Origin: Antennarius striatus
Taxonomy: Eukaryota > Chordata > Actinopteri > Lophiiformes > Antennariidae
Direction: 5' to 3'
NCBI RefSeq assembly: GCF_040054535.1
Contig: NC_090785.1
Coordinates: 11,427,001 to 11,491,000, forward strand
Length of the DNA: 64,000 nucleotides
Shown: piece after piece, positions 11,658 through 25,038 of the stretch
Layout: every line of letters begins with the position of its first letter
How positions within the stretch are numbered: the stretch's first letter is position 1
The notes under the pieces: generated by a model
What the model was told of the DNA's origin: nothing
What the model saw: the letters and a program-made list of their open reading frames with translations, nothing else
The model's database searches: none
Position numbers and translations under genes: made by a program

Positions 11658-14015
11658 CTCAGAAGTTGCAGACCGCCTGTCAGGGAGCACCAGAGTGTTA
11701 GCGTTGCTTCCTGGTACAATAGTAGATCCAATACTCATTCTGGGTCCAACTAACATGTAGCGTTTGTCTCCAGATCTGTACTGGATGCTGTGACACAGTG
11801 TCCCATCATAATTAGTCTCTTGGAGATATTTAGAAGTATAGTCTGTGCTGCTTTTTGAACACTGCATTGCAATCAGCACGATGATACTGATGACAAAAAG
11901 AAGTGAAACTGAGCCCAGAGTTATCATCAGATAAAGAGTCACATTATTCTCCTCATCATCCTTTGCAGAACTTTTCACATCAGAAGCAGCAAAAGCCTCT
12001 TTGGGCTCCACAACTCTGACAATCACAGTAGCTGTTGCTGACAGGGAAAGGTTCCCATTGTCTTTCACCAGTATGAGCAGTTTGTGCTCAGCCTCGTCTG
12101 TCTCTGTGAATGAGCGAAGGGTTCTGATCTGTCCTGTATAGCGGTCCAAACCAAACAGACTGTGGTCAGTCACCTCCTGCAGTGAAAACAGCAACCAGCC
12201 GTTATATCCTATATCAGCGTCATAGGCTCTGACTTTAGTCACCAAGTGTCCTGCGTTCACATTGCGGGGAATCTCCTCCACACCTTCAGCAGAACCGTTG
12301 GAGCTGACTGGATACAGGATGACTGGAGCGTTGTCGTTCTGATCCAGAATGAACACGTTCACTGTCACGTTGCTGCTCAGGGACGGAGTTCCACCATCTG
12401 TGGCCACAACTTGGAACTGGAACGTCTTCAGGGTCTCAAAGTCAAAACTTTTTAACGCAGAAATGTGTCCATTATCAGAATTTATATTCAGGAAAGACTT
12501 AATGTCATTCTGACTCCCTTCTCTCATGATTTGATATGAAATAGCTGCGTTGTCATCCAGATCATTGTCCGTTGCACTAACAGAGAATATTGAAGCTCCA
12601 GCAATGTTATTTTCGACCAGATAAAATTGTAGAGGATTTTGTTCAAATTGTGGTCTATTGTCGTTTACATCTGATATCTGAATATTGAGTGTTTTGAAAG
12701 TAGATAAAGGAGGTTCACCACAATCAGTGGCTTTTATGGCTATTTCATATTGTGACACCTTCTCTCGATCCAAAGGTTCTTTAGTAACAACGGAATACAT
12801 GTTCTCCTTATAAGAAGGTTTTAATTCAAAAGGTGAGTCTGAGTTCAGACTTGAAATTATTTTTCCATTGACACCAGAATCTTTATCTCTCATGGTGATG
12901 AGTGAGATAATAGTCCCAGGCTTCACGTCCTCAGACACTGTGTTTGACAGTGACGTGACTTCTATCTCTGGTGGATTATCATTGGCGTCTATTATCTTGA
13001 TAATGACTCTACACTCACCTGTCAGTGGAGGCATTCCTTTATCTGATGCCTCAATATCCAGTTTATAAATGTCACTTTCTTCATAATCCACTGCTCCTTT
13101 TACTTTAATTTCTCCAGTTAAATTGTCCAATTCAAAAATATCATAGACTTTTTTCTTCAGAGTCTTACCAAGACTATATGCAATGTCTCCGTTTGACCCT
13201 TCATCTGGATCAGTCGCATTCATTCTAAACACTGAAGTACCGACTGGAACATTTTCTTGTATTGATATTTGATAAATTTCCTGTCCAAACATTGGTATGT
13301 TGTCATTACTGTCAAGAACAATAATAGAAACGTTTAATGTTCCTGATTTCTGAGGTTTTCCTCCATCGACTGCTGTCACCAGCAGAGTGTGTTTGCTCTT
13401 TTGTTCTCTGTCCAACGATTTCTTCAGCACTAAGAATGGTATTTTGTCCTCATCACTTTGACGGACATCTACTTCAAAATGATCGTTCGACGACAAAATG
13501 TATGTGCGAATGGAATTTATTCCCGCATCGGGATCGCGGGCGGTGTGTAGTTGAAATCTCTTTCCTGGTAAAGTATGCTCAGCTATTTCAAATAACTGTT
13601 TTGGTTCAGGAAAAAGAGGAGAGTGATCATTTACATCAGTAATTTCTACCATTACGTAGTGTATTTCCAACGGGTTTTCAACAAGGACCTTTAGCTCCAT
13701 CAGACAAGCGCCGCTGCCTCGGCAGAGCTCCTCTCTGTCGATGTGCCGATGGACGTACAATGCCCCGTTATTCTGATTCACTTCAAAAACAGCGTCCTTG
13801 CTTTCAGCTACAACACGTAACCGTCTATCGGTCAGAGAGGCGACATCAAGACCGAGATCCTTCGCAACATTCCCAACAACAGCTCCCACTTCCACCTCCT
13901 CTGGAATCGAGTACCTTATCTGAGCCAAAGCCTGTTTTCCGAGCAGCAGCAGGAGAAACAAATGAAAGGAAACCCAGTAGCGGTCCCTCGTTGGCGTTTT
14001 TAGATCAGTCCCCAT
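11658..14015 (-). CDS. Clustered protocadherin variable exon E (Block I, gamma-like)
   Basis: Complete variable exon of 786 codons. Signal peptide starts [14 protein letters not shown], cleavage probably after ALAQ; six EC repeats with linkers [32 protein letters not shown] and [10 protein letters not shown]1 loop is CRGSGAC. Membrane segment at about 694-719 and the RYMLVG tail. Tag SATSE ends at donor GAG|GTAAGA (GT at 11657-11656). The start at 14015 is shared with exon F; an ATG at 14036 would add seven residues from diverged upstream sequence. EC1 is almost identical to that of exon F, and EC2-EC5 are close to F and H. The pair probably differs little in binding specificity; differences cluster in EC2 ([10 protein letters not shown] against [10 protein letters not shown]) and in short stretches of EC3 and EC4. 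Confidence 0.94.
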
Positions 14016-14224
14016 CGTAATCCAGCACGTATTCATAGGTTGGGCTTAATTTGACACTTAAATATTCATGTTCAATCCGCCAAATATGATAAAAAGAAAC
14101 ATCCAAGAGGTTACCCCTAATCCATCGGCCGCTATTTGATCCAAATGTCGCCGTCACTATTTTCATATTCAGAAAGAAACAAAGAGGAAAGAGGAGGGAC
14201 AACGTCCTCTATGGTTCCCTATGT

Positions 14225-14242
14225 AATACTGACACCCAGAGG
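14225..14242 (-). promoter_or_regulatory. Conserved promoter element of exon E
   Basis: Plus-strand AATACTGACACCCAGAGG, about 210 bp upstream of the start. It is the archetypal Block I sequence and matches that of exon H closely. Confidence 0.7.
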
Positions 14243-14396
14243 TAATTGCCAAATACGACCGCAGTTATGTACAATTTACTGCGCAAAATGTCCAACCACT
14301 CCCTAAAAAACAGCTGTCACACGAACTCCTCTCTCTCTCTGTCTCTATCTCTTTCTCTCTCCTGACGTTACGAAGTGACTCCGTTCACAAAACATT

Positions 14397-14404
14397 ATTT
14401 GCAT
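14397..14404. promoter_or_regulatory. Octamer motif upstream of exon E
   Basis: ATTTGCAT (POU/Oct octamer), about 155 bp beyond the conserved promoter element and followed by TTTCAGCACCATGGA. The same arrangement recurs upstream of exon H, so it may be a functional distal promoter part. Confidence 0.4.
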
Positions 14405-14546
14405 TTGTTTTTCATTCATACTTTCAGCACCATGGACAGCAAAGGTCGTCCACAGTTACATATCAGAAGTGACACCACAAAATCAGTTCATGCATATGTG
14501 TGAGGTGTAAAAATAATTTCCCCAAGAGGGACAATTAAAGTACTGG

Positions 14547-14660
<114 letters not shown>

Positions 14661-14849
14661 TGTGGCATACAGTGCCATCGGTGGGTTGATTATACCTACA
14701 TAAATATGCTTTATATGTTTAATTTTCATTTTATTTAGTACAGCTCAGGTTCTGAGTTTGATGACATTTTCTGGGTGTTTCCTGTAAAGTTAAGAGGTTG
14801 GGTAAATGGTTGAAAATGTAATCTAGCATTGTGCATTGTCTAACTTCTA

Positions 14850-14863
14850 CCAGCAGAGGGCGC
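14850..14863. promoter_or_regulatory. Candidate CTCF site matching the full consensus
   Basis: CCAGCAGAGGGCGC fits the 14-base CTCF consensus CCASYAGRKGGCRS at every position. It is on the plus strand, between exons E and F, over 600 bp beyond the exon E promoter element. Confidence 0.5.
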
Positions 14864-15991
14864 GTTCGATAAATTGTGTGTGCAGCGTTCAGTGAACGAG
14901 AAGGCACACTTGAATGTACGTTCATCGTGCGTGTGGCGAACTAATGAGTGACAGGAATGGATTTGCTCTTTACAGACAAAAATAAAACACTTTAAAAATC
15001 AAATGTCTAATGGAGGGCAGCTTCATTCTGCACCACGCTACACATACGGTTAAATAATACACTTTAAAGAAGTACCACTGTATATGGATGCATTTTTAAT
15101 TAATTTCTAGTTTGAAGTTTGAATCTTCAGGAAGAATTGTCTCACGTTAACTGCGATTTTTAAAGTAATGTCACAAACGAGCAATTGCAGGAGAGAAGTC
15201 AAATGGCAACCAAGAACTACTGTTGCACACTTGGGCTTAATAAGTGGACTTCCAGGCATGCATGAGTCTTTTTTATGTTCCTTTACTTCAAAAACACTGT
15301 AAAGCATACACATACACAATAGCTACTACATTGAAAGCCGCAGGGTGTTTATATACTGAATATGGCACAGACTCACTATCCACCCCAAAAAATACCAACT
15401 CATTCCCCATATTCTGTACATTCACACCACTCATAATTTAGTCGGATGGCTAAAGTTTCTTAAGCACATTATATATCTGCATCACTGCTTACACACCATT
15501 TGCTGACAATTTTTCTTACCTGGAAAATAGACATGTGCACATCAAACACATCACTGCAAGCCGCATGCTGTCTATATTCTGAATATGGCACAGCCTCCAG
15601 CGCCTTCTGAAAGGACCCCTGAGGCAACCTGCTTTCCCAAAGTGTCTGTGTGAGCTCTGCTAATTGTAACCGTGCATTCATTAACTAAACGTTGACCTTT
15701 GACATTGCAGATAAACAGAATATCACACCCCTTTCCAAAAAATAAACACAAATAATAAACATGATGACGAACAACACTGGATGATAGAAGGTATTTGATG
15801 TCTCCTAACATGTCGCATATGTCCGACACTACTGTATATTAGTCTCAGAACATGGGATACTTCTTTCACAGCAAATATGTTGATCATTCCAAGAATCTTG
15901 ATTATATGTATTTTTTGATGAGAATGCTTCAAAGATCCTAAAAACAAAAGTAGAAAATACAAAAGAAAAAAACATATTGTCAGCCTCTTAC

Positions 15992-18349
15992 CTCCTCAGA
16001 AGTACCCCTCCTGTCAGGTAGAACTAATGTGTTAGCGTTGCTTCCTGGTACAATAGTAGATCCAATACTCATTCTGGGCCCAACTAACATGTAGCGTTTG
16101 TCTCCAGATCTGTACTGGATGCTGTGACACAGTGTCCCATCATAGTTAGTCTCTTGGAGATATTTAGAAGTATAGTCTGTGCTGCTTTTTGAACACTGCA
16201 TTGCAATCAGCACGATGATAGTGATGACAAAAAGAAGTGAAACTGAGCCCAGAGTTATCATCAGATAAAGAGTCACATTATTCTCCTCCTCATCCTTTGC
16301 AGAACTTTTCACATCAGAAGCAGCAAAAGCCTCTTTGGGCTCCACAACTCTGACAATCACAGTAGCTGTTGCTGACAGGGAAACGTTCCCATTGTCTTTC
16401 ACCAGTATGACCAGTTTGTGCTCAGCCTCGTCTGTCTCTGTGAATGAGCGAAGGGTTCTGATCTGTCCTGTATAGCGGTCCAAACCAAACAGACTGTGGT
16501 CAGTCACCTCCTGCAGTGAAAACAGCAACCAGCCGTTATATCCTATATCAGCGTCATAGGCTCTGACTTTAGTCACCAAGTGTCCTGCGTTCACATTGCG
16601 GGGAATCTCCTCCACACCTTCAGCAGAACCGTTGGAGCTGACTGGATACAGGATGACTGGAGCGTTGTCGTTCTGATCCAGAATGAACACGTTCACTGTC
16701 ACGTTGCTGCTCAGGGACGGAGTTCCACTATCTGTGGCCACAACTTGGAACTGGAACGTCTTCAGGGTCTCAAAGTCAAAACTTTTTAATGCAGAAATAT
16801 GTCCATTATCAGAATTTATATTCAGGAAAGACTTAATGTCATTCTGACTCCCTTCTCTCATGATTTGATATGAAATAGCTGCGTTGTCATCCAGATCATT
16901 GTCGGTTGCACTAACAGAAAATATAATCGCTCCAGCAATGTTATTTTCGACCAGATAAAACCTTAATGGATTTTGTTCGAATTGTGGTCTGTTGTCGTTT
17001 ACATCTGATATCTGAATATTGAGCGTTTTAAAAGTAGATAAAGGAGGTTCACCACAATCAGTGGCTTTTATGGTTATTTCATATTGTGACACCTTCTCTC
17101 GATCCAAAGGTGCCTTAGTAACAACTGAATACACATTTTCCTTATAGGATGCCTTCAATTCAAAAGGTACATCATTTGTAATGTGTGAAATTATTTTTCC
17201 ATTGACACCAGAGTCTTTATCTCTCATGGTGATGAGTGAAATAATAGTTCCAGGCTTCACGTCCTCAGACACTGTGTTTGACAGTGACGTGACTTCTATC
17301 TCTGGTGGATTATCATTTGCGTCTATTATCTTGATAATGACTCTACACTCACCTGTCAGTGGAGGCGTTCCTTTATCTGATGCCTCAATATCCAATTCAT
17401 ATATGTCGTTTTCTTCATAATCCACTGCTCCTTTTACTCTAATTTCTCCAGTTAAATTGTCCAATTCAAAAATATCATAGACTTTTTTCTTCAGAGTTTT
17501 ACCAAGATTATATTCAATTTCTTTATTTGACCCTTCATCTGGATCAGTCGCATTCATTCTAAACACTGAAGTACCGACTGGAACATTTTCTTGGATAGAA
17601 ATTTGATAAATTTCCTGTCCAAACATTGGTATGTTATCATTACTGTCAAGAACAATAATAGAAACATTTAATGTTCCTGATTTCTGAGGTTTTCCTCCAT
17701 CGACTGCTGTCACCAGCAGAGTGTGTTTGCTCTTTTGTTCTCTGTCTAAAGGTTTCTTCAGCACTAAGAATGGTATTTTACCAGAATCTCCTTGACGGAT
17801 ATTTATTTCAAAGTGATCGTTCGATGACAAAATGTATGTGCGAATGGAATTTATTCCCGCATCGGGATCGCGGGCGGTGTGTAGTTGAAATCTCTTTCCT
17901 GGTAATATGTGCTCAGCTATTTCAAATATCTGTTCTCGTTCAGGAAAAATAGGAGAGTGATCATTTACATCAGTAATTTCTACCATTACGTAGTGTATTT
18001 CCAACGGGTTTTCAACAAGGACCTTTAGCTCCATCAGACAAGCGCCGCTGCCTCGGCAGAGCTCCTCTCTGTCGATGTGCCGATGGACGTACAATGCCCC
18101 GTTATTCTGATTCACTTCAAAAACAGCGTCCTTGCTTTCAGCTACAACACGTAACCGTCTATCGGTCAGAGAGGCGACATCAAGACCGAGATCCTTCGCA
18201 ACATTCCCAACAACAGCTCCCACTTCCACCTCCTCTGGAATCGAGTACCTTATCTGAGCCAAAGCCTGTTTTCCGAGCAGCAGCAGGAGAGACAAATGAA
18301 AGGAAACCCAGTAGCAGTCCCTCGTCCGCGTCTTTGGATCAGTCCCCAT
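15992..18349 (-). CDS. Clustered protocadherin variable exon F (Block I, gamma-like)
   Basis: Complete variable exon of 786 codons and the closest paralogue of exon E. Signal peptide starts [16 protein letters not shown] linkers [32 protein letters not shown] and [10 protein letters not shown]1 loop CRGSGAC. Membrane segment at about 694-719, with VITIIVL replacing the usual VISIIVL. Tag GTSEE ends at donor GAG|GTAAGA (GT at 15991-15990). EC6 has TDSGTPS where other copies have TDGGTPS. EC1 DNA is almost the same as exon E up to the start codon, where similarity stops abruptly. The last 30-odd bases of the conserved tail use different synonymous codons, as in G and I. The alternative ATG at 18367 would add six residues. 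Confidence 0.94.
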
Positions 18350-19343
18350 CGTAATCCAGCAACACACAAGCTCCTATACGATAAGCAATTAATTTATCCG
18401 AAGCGTTTGTTCATGGAAACCATAAGCCTTCACAACATCGTTGATGTGGTCGATCCCAGTGCTGTTTCTGCTCTTGAACAAAAAGATGAACAAAAGGATC
18501 ACGGAGGGAGGAACAGACACGCTTTGGGTTTACCAGTGTAATAGCGACACACGGAGGTTATTGTTGAGAAAAATATGGGGCATTCTGGAAAATAAAATAT
18601 TAATATTTTATACAAAATGTTTCTGCACGCTTCAGGAAAAAAAAGTGAGATCTTTTCAATCTGACTCCGTCGGTCTTTCTTACAGATTGCTAATGAACGT
18701 GATGCTGGTAATTTGCTGTTGCGTCGCTTCAGGACGATGTCTCACTTCATCACCATGGGCATCTTATCACTTTACAGCAATTAACTTCAACTCCACTTTG
18801 GACATCGTAGTCAGTGCATACATGTATAATTTCAGAGAGACATTACAAGCTCTTCCAACATCTCGCTCAAACGGAATACGCGGGGCCAAACTTTGGAAAA
18901 AGGCATTTCCCACTTATAGATTTGAAATCGATTCAATGTTTGGCTGGAAAAAAAATCTCGCCTTTGTAAGACATCGCTACTAGAGCCACAGTTTGTTATA
19001 AAAGACATTTCAAACGTATGAGCATTTGAGTGTGTGTGAACGTGAAGCAGCGAAATTCAGAGTGCTGCACAAGCGCACGTTGAGCGTGACCTCATTTTCA
19101 TTTTGTTTGACTAACTTTCACGCATCAGTCGTTGTGAGCTCTTTCTATGAGACTAAAAAGATGAAAGACTGTTGAAAATCCTTACAATCGTGCAACACAC
19201 TCCAAAAAGTAAATTATTTTTATCGTTTAAAAACGACATACCCTAAACAAAAAGAAGAAGAAAAAAAAGATTTTAAAAAAATACTAATACGAAATAAAAT
19301 AACTGTTTGTACTTATATTGTATAAAACATTTTTTCATCTTAC
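18350..19343. other. Intergenic interval between exons F and G
   Basis: About 1 kb with the exon F promoter element. A 180-codon plus-strand reading frame crosses it (18441-18983), but it overlaps the promoter element and shows no protein-like signature. No gene is called. Confidence 0.6.
18544..18557 (-). promoter_or_regulatory. Conserved promoter element of exon F, with CGCT core
   Basis: Plus-strand GCGACACACGGAGG, about 195 bp upstream of the start. The coding strand reads CCTCCGTGTGTCGC followed by T, so this Block I copy keeps the CGCT core that is known from mammalian Pcdh promoters. Confidence 0.6.
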
Positions 19344-21716
19344 CTCTCCAGATGCTCCCCTCCTGTCAGGTAGAACTAATGTATTAGCGTTGCTTCCTGG
19401 TACAATAGTAGATCCAATACTCATTCTGGGTCCAACTAACATGTAGCGTTTGTCTCCAGATCTGTACTGGATGCTGTGACACAGTGTCCCATCATAATTA
19501 GTCTCTTGGAGATATTTAGAAGTGTAGTCTGTGCTGCTTTTTGAACACTGCATTGCAATCAGCACGATGATACTGATGACAAAAAGAAGTGAAACTGAGC
19601 CCAGAGTTATCATCAGATAAAGAGTCACATTATTCTCCTCCTCATCCTTTGCAGAACTTTTCACATCAGAAGCAGCAAAAGCCTCTTTGGGCTCCACAAC
19701 TCTGACAATCACAGTAGCTGTTGCTGACAGGGAAACGTTCCCATTGTCTTTCACCAGTATGAGCAGTTTGTGCTCAGCCTCGTCTGTCTCTGTGAATGAG
19801 CGAAGGGTTCTGATCTGTCCTGTATAGCGGTCCAAACCAAACAGACTGTGGTCAGTCACCTCCTGCAGTGAAAACAGCAACCAGCCGTTATATCCTATAT
19901 CAGCGTCATAGGCTCTGACTTTAGTCACCAAGTGTCCTGCGTTCACATTGCGGGGAATCTCCTCCACACCTTCAGCAGAACCGTTGGAGCTGACTGGATA
20001 CAGGATGACTGGAGCGTTGTCGTTCTGATCCAGAATGAACACGTTCACTGTCACGTTGCTGCTCAGGGACGGAGTTCCACCATCTGTGGCCACAACTTGG
20101 AACTGGAACGTCTTCAGGGTCTCAAAGTCAAAACTTTTCATGGCGGATATTTGTCCGTTGTCAGAATGGATATTTAGAAACGACTTCATCTCATTATGGC
20201 CACCTCCTCCTCTAACGATCCGATAGGACACAACTGCATTATCGTTTAAGTCCTTATCAAACGCAGTCACAGAAAATATTGATTCGCCGGGAGGATTGTT
20301 TTCTGACATATAGAGGTTTAGTCGACTGTGTGTGAATTCTGGACTGTTATCATTAACATCTGACACCTGAATGCTCAGTTTTTTTGATGTGGATAATGGC
20401 GGCTCACCGTGATCTCTCGCTGTTATTGAAATGTCATAATGGGACAAACTTTCCCTATCCAAAGGTTCTTTCGTTACTAATGAATACATATTTTCCTTAA
20501 ACGACGGTTTTAATTCAAAAGGTTTGTTCTCATTCAAGCTGCACAGAATTTTCCCATTCAGGCCGGAGTCCTTATCTGTTACACTAATAAGTGCGATAAC
20601 AGTCCCGCGTTTTGAATCCTCTGGGACGGTGCTGGTAATTGACGTCACATCTATTTCTGGTTCATTGTCATTGACGTCTTGTATTTTTATAATAACTCTA
20701 CAATCCGTTGTCATCGGAGGCTGACCCCTGTCAGTGGCTTGAACGTCTAACTTAAACACATCAGCTGCCTCATAGTCGACGTTTCCTTTAACTCGAATTT
20801 CTCCCGTTTGTTTATTAAGATCAAATAATTCCAACACCTTCGAATTTAAATCACCCCCGAACACATATTCGACATCCCCGTTGATTCCCTCGTCTAGATC
20901 CGTTGCTTGGACTTTTATTACAACAGTGTCCAAAGCAGCATTTTCCTGTAGTGGCACCGAATATACCTCTTTCAAAAAAATCGGTCTATTATCATTAATA
21001 TCCAGAACCTTTATAGTAATATTAAGATTTGATGATTTTAGCGGTGTCCCTCCATCCATGGCAGTTAAAATCAAGCTATGGTTTGTTTTCTGCTCTCTAT
21101 CCAGATGTCTTTGCAACACTAAAAAAGGGATTTTATCCTCACCCCTATCACGAATTTCAAGACGAAAATTCTCATTTTGACTCAGCTTATATCGCTGGAC
21201 GGAATTCAGCCCAACATCGGGATCACGGGCTCCTGGTAATTGAAATCGAGCTCCCGGTGAAGTAGATTCTGCTATTTCTATCAGCTTCTCCGTCTCCACA
21301 AAGGTCGGTGCATGGTCGTTCGCATCCGTTATCTCCACTGTGACATAATGGATCTCAAGTGGATTCTCAACAACAATTTTCAGATCTAATACACAAGCAG
21401 CATATCTGTCACACAGCGTTTCTCTGTCGATGTTCTGATGGATAAACAAAACCCCATTGTTCGGGTTTACCTCAAACAGCGCGTCCCGAGCTCCGGACAC
21501 AAGACGAAATTTCCTGCTCATCAATGAACTGACATCAAGACCTAAGTCCTTGGCAACATCACCAATTACAGTTCCAACTTTAACTTCCTCCTGAGTGGAG
21601 TATTTAATTTGAGCTAAAACCGGCTCACCGACAAAAAGCAGCAGGGAGAAAAACAGATGACGCGACAACGACATCATTGCGCCTCTTTTGTCCTTTGTCC
21701 TTCTCGGTGTGATCAT
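19344..21716 (-). CDS. Clustered protocadherin variable exon G (Block I, gamma-like)
   Basis: Complete variable exon of 791 codons. Signal region [20 protein letters not shown] with hydrophobic core FFSLLLFVG and probable cleavage after VLAQ; an ATG at 21677 or 21674 would give a more usual signal peptide length. EC linkers are [32 protein letters not shown] and [10 protein letters not shown]1 loop CDRYAAC. Membrane segment and RYMLVG tail follow, with tag GASGE at donor GAG|GTAAGA (GT at 19343-19342). EC1-EC5 are distinctive; EC3-EC4 are nearest exon I ([20 protein letters not shown]). The end of the tail has the F/G/I set of synonymous codons instead of the common one. Confidence 0.93.
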
Positions 21717-22489
21717 TTGAAATAGAATCCACGCATATCTTCAATTTAAAAAATCACAAGCTGACATGAAATTGAAATTGGCGTAACCAAGTTCGTGCAG
21801 AAAAGATCTAATCCATGACACGGAACGATGTCATTCTTTGTGGGCGAACTGAAAACGGATTTGAATGAGGCAGCGCCTAATGTTGACTGAAGCATTAGGT
21901 GTTCTCCTGTGTAACACTGGCACCCAGTGGAACATTAGATGAGACTGTTTGATTTTAAAATGTTAAGTGTATGAAACACGAATCACCTGCATCACACTGC
22001 AAATTTAGACTGCATTGGCTAAATTTGAGTGTACAAACCTCTACCAACACAATCAGGGTTACATGCTGCTGATAAGACCCCAGCTACACAAATCATTAGG
22101 CTCGATTAGTTTAATAAAAATCCTGCAAACTTTCACCGTTCTTTAGAAAAAATTGCATGGCTGCCATCATCTCTGGTTCAACACAAGAAGTTTGAGAGGA
22201 ATGTTCAGCACATCGGACAGAGCAAAGAAACAAATTTTGGTTTTAAAGCACCTGTGTGCGACTCAAAGTACATTTTCAAGACTCCATAAAATAAAACAAA
22301 AAAATAGATATTCTACCTGAGTATGAATATGAACGAGGTTCGCATATGAATGTCAGCGACTGGCTTAAGAAATATCGGAGGAGTTTAAACAAATCACCAC
22401 CTTACTTCACTCCATAGATAAGCCCAAATTCAATATGTTATTAAAAAAAAGCATTCGATCTATAAAGGAATACCAAACAGCATGCTTAC
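21717..22489. other. Intergenic interval between exons G and H
   Basis: About 0.8 kb with the exon G promoter element near 21.92 kb; otherwise AT-rich. Nothing else is recognised. Confidence 0.7.
21913..21933 (-). promoter_or_regulatory. Conserved promoter element of exon G
   Basis: Plus-strand AACACTGGCACCCAGTGGAA, about 200 bp upstream of the start. CACTGG and CCAGTG form an inverted repeat within it. It is a good match to the Block I consensus. Confidence 0.6.
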
Positions 22490-24862
22490 CTCCTCTTCAG
22501 TACCCCTCCTGTCAGGGAGCACCAGAGTGTTAGCGTTGCTTCCTGGTACAATAGTAGATCCAATACTCATTCTGGGTCCAACTAACATGTAGCGTTTGTC
22601 TCCAGATCTGTACTGGATGCTGTGACACAGTGTCCCATCATAATTAGTCTCTTGGAGATATTTAGAAGTATAGTCTGTGGTGCTTTTTGAACACTGCATT
22701 GCAATCAGCACGATGATACTGATGACAAAAAGAAGTGAAACTGAGCCCAGAGTTATCATCAGATAAAGAGTCACATTATTCTCCTCCTCATCCTTTGCAG
22801 AACTTTTCACATCAGAAGCAGCAAAAGCCTCTTTGGGCTCCACAACTCTGACAATCACAGTAGCTGTTGCTGACAGGGAAACGTTCCCATTGTCTTTCAC
22901 CAGTATGAGCAGTTTGTGCTCAGCCTCGTCTGTCTCTGTGAATGAGCGAAGGGTTCTGATCTGTCCTGTATAGCGGTCCAAACCAAACAGACTGTGGTCA
23001 GTCACCTCCTGCAGTGAAAACAGCAACCAGCCGTTATATCCTATATCAGCGTCATAGGCTCTGACTTTAGTCACCAAGTGTCCTGCGTTCACATTGCGGG
23101 GAATCTCCTCCACACCTTCAGCAGAACCGTTGGAGCTGACTGGATACAGGATGACTGGAGCGTTGTCGTTCTGATCCAGAATGAACACGTTCACTGTCAC
23201 GTTGCTGCTCAGGGACGGAGTTCCACCATCTGTGGCCACAACTTGGAACTGGAACGTCTTCAGGGTCTCAAAGTCAAAACTTTTTAACGCAGAAATGTGT
23301 CCATTATCAGAATTTATATTTAGGTAAGAGTTAACGTCATTCTGACTCCCTTCTCTCATGATTTGATATGAAATAGCTGCGTTGTCATCCAGATCATTGT
23401 CCGTTGCACTAACAGAGAATATTGAAGCTCCAGCAATGTTATTTTCGACCAGATAAAACTTTAATGGATTTTTTTCGAATTGTGGTCTATTGTCGTTTAC
23501 ATCTGATATCTGAATATTGAGCGTTTTAAAAGTAGATAAAGGAGGTTCACCACAATCAGTGGCTTTTATGTTTATTTCATATTGTGACACCTTCTCTCGA
23601 TCCAAAGGTTCCTTAATAACAACTGAATACATGTTCTCCTTGTAAGAAGGTTTTAATTCAAAAGGTACTTCTGAGTCCAGGTTTGAGATTATTTTTCCAT
23701 TGACACCAGAGTCTCTGTCTGTTACCCTAATAAGCGAAATAATAGTTCCAGGCTTCACGTCCTCAGACACTGTGTTTGACAGTGACGTGACTTCTATCTC
23801 TGGTGGATTATCATTGGCGTCTATTATCTTGATAATGACTCTACACTCACCTGTCAGTGGAGGCGTTCCTTTATCTGATGCCTCGATATCCAGTTTATAA
23901 ATGTCACTTTCTTCATAATCCACTCCTCCTCTTATTTTAATTTCTCCAGTTAAATTGTCCAATTCAAAAATATCATAGACTTTTTTCTTCAGAGTCTTAC
24001 CAAGACTATATGCAATGTCTCCGTTTGTCCCTTCATCTGGATCAGTCGCATTCATTCTAAACACTGAAGTACCGACTGGTACATTTTCATGTATTGATAT
24101 TTGATAAATTTCCTGTCCAAACATTGGTATGTTATCATTAATATCAAGAACAATAATAGAAACGTTTAATGTTCCTGATTTCTGAGGTTTTCCTCCATCG
24201 ACTGCTGTCACCAGCAGAGTGTGTTTGCTCTTTTGTTCTCTGTCCAACGATTTCTTCATCACTAAGAATGGTATTTTGTCCTCATCACTTTGACGGATAT
24301 TGATTTCAAAATGATCGTTCGATGACAAAATGTATGTGCGAATGGAATTTATTCCCGCATCTGGATCGCGGGCGGTGTGTAGTTGAAATCTCTTTCCTGG
24401 TAATATTTGTTCACCTATTTCAAATGTCTGCTCTCTGTCTGGGAAAGCAGGAGAATGATCGTTTATGTCAGTAATTTCCACTGCTACATAATGTATTTCT
24501 AAAGGGTTTTCCACTATGACTTTAAGCTCCATTATGCAGACACCACTACCGAGACAGAGCTGCTCTCTGTCGATTTTCTTACGGACGTAGAGAAACCCAT
24601 TGTCCGGATTTACCTCAAAAAACGTCTCCTTGGATTCAGAAACAACACGGAATCTTCGGTCAATCAAAGAGGTGACGTCAAGGCCAAGATCCTTTGCAGT
24701 ATTTCCAACAAGAGTTCCTTCTTTTACCTCTTCTGGAAGAATGTATCTTATTTCTGCAAAACTCCGCTGTCCGACAGACAGCAGGAGCGCCAACCGAATG
24801 ACGAAACAAGAGAATATCGCTCGTCGACTTTGACTTTCGATCCACATGGTTTTCCAACACAA
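22490..24862 (-). CDS. Clustered protocadherin variable exon H (Block I, gamma-like)
   Basis: Complete variable exon of 791 codons. Signal region [17 protein letters not shown], core [11 protein letters not shown]; an internal ATG at 24847 is possible. EC linkers [32 protein letters not shown] and [10 protein letters not shown]1 loop CLGSGVC. Membrane segment, then a CSKSTTDY tail variant as in exon C; tag GTEEE at donor GAG|GTAAGC (GT at 22489-22488). It is a clear mosaic: EC1 is its own sequence, but from the start of EC2 ([20 protein letters not shown]) to EC5 it is nearly the same as exons E and F. This gives a new EC1 joined to shared EC2-EC5, of interest because EC1-EC4 carry trans recognition in clustered Pcdhs. 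Confidence 0.94.
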
Positions 24863-25038
24863 CTATAAAAATCGTTTCTGTTGAGAAATATCTAAAAATA
24901 AGCTGTTGCGTTTCGCAAATGTACAAATTAGGCAGCACGATTCCATCGGGTGGATTCAAACCCTCCTGTACGTGTTCATCAAGAGGCAAACAAAAGCTGA
25001 GTGAGAGGAGGGACAAACATTCAGTGGTTTCCTAATGT

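Noticed and set aside
18441-18983. 180-codon plus-strand reading frame upstream of exon F
   Set aside because: It overlaps the exon F promoter element, has no recognisable domain, and its composition looks like random AT-rich sequence.
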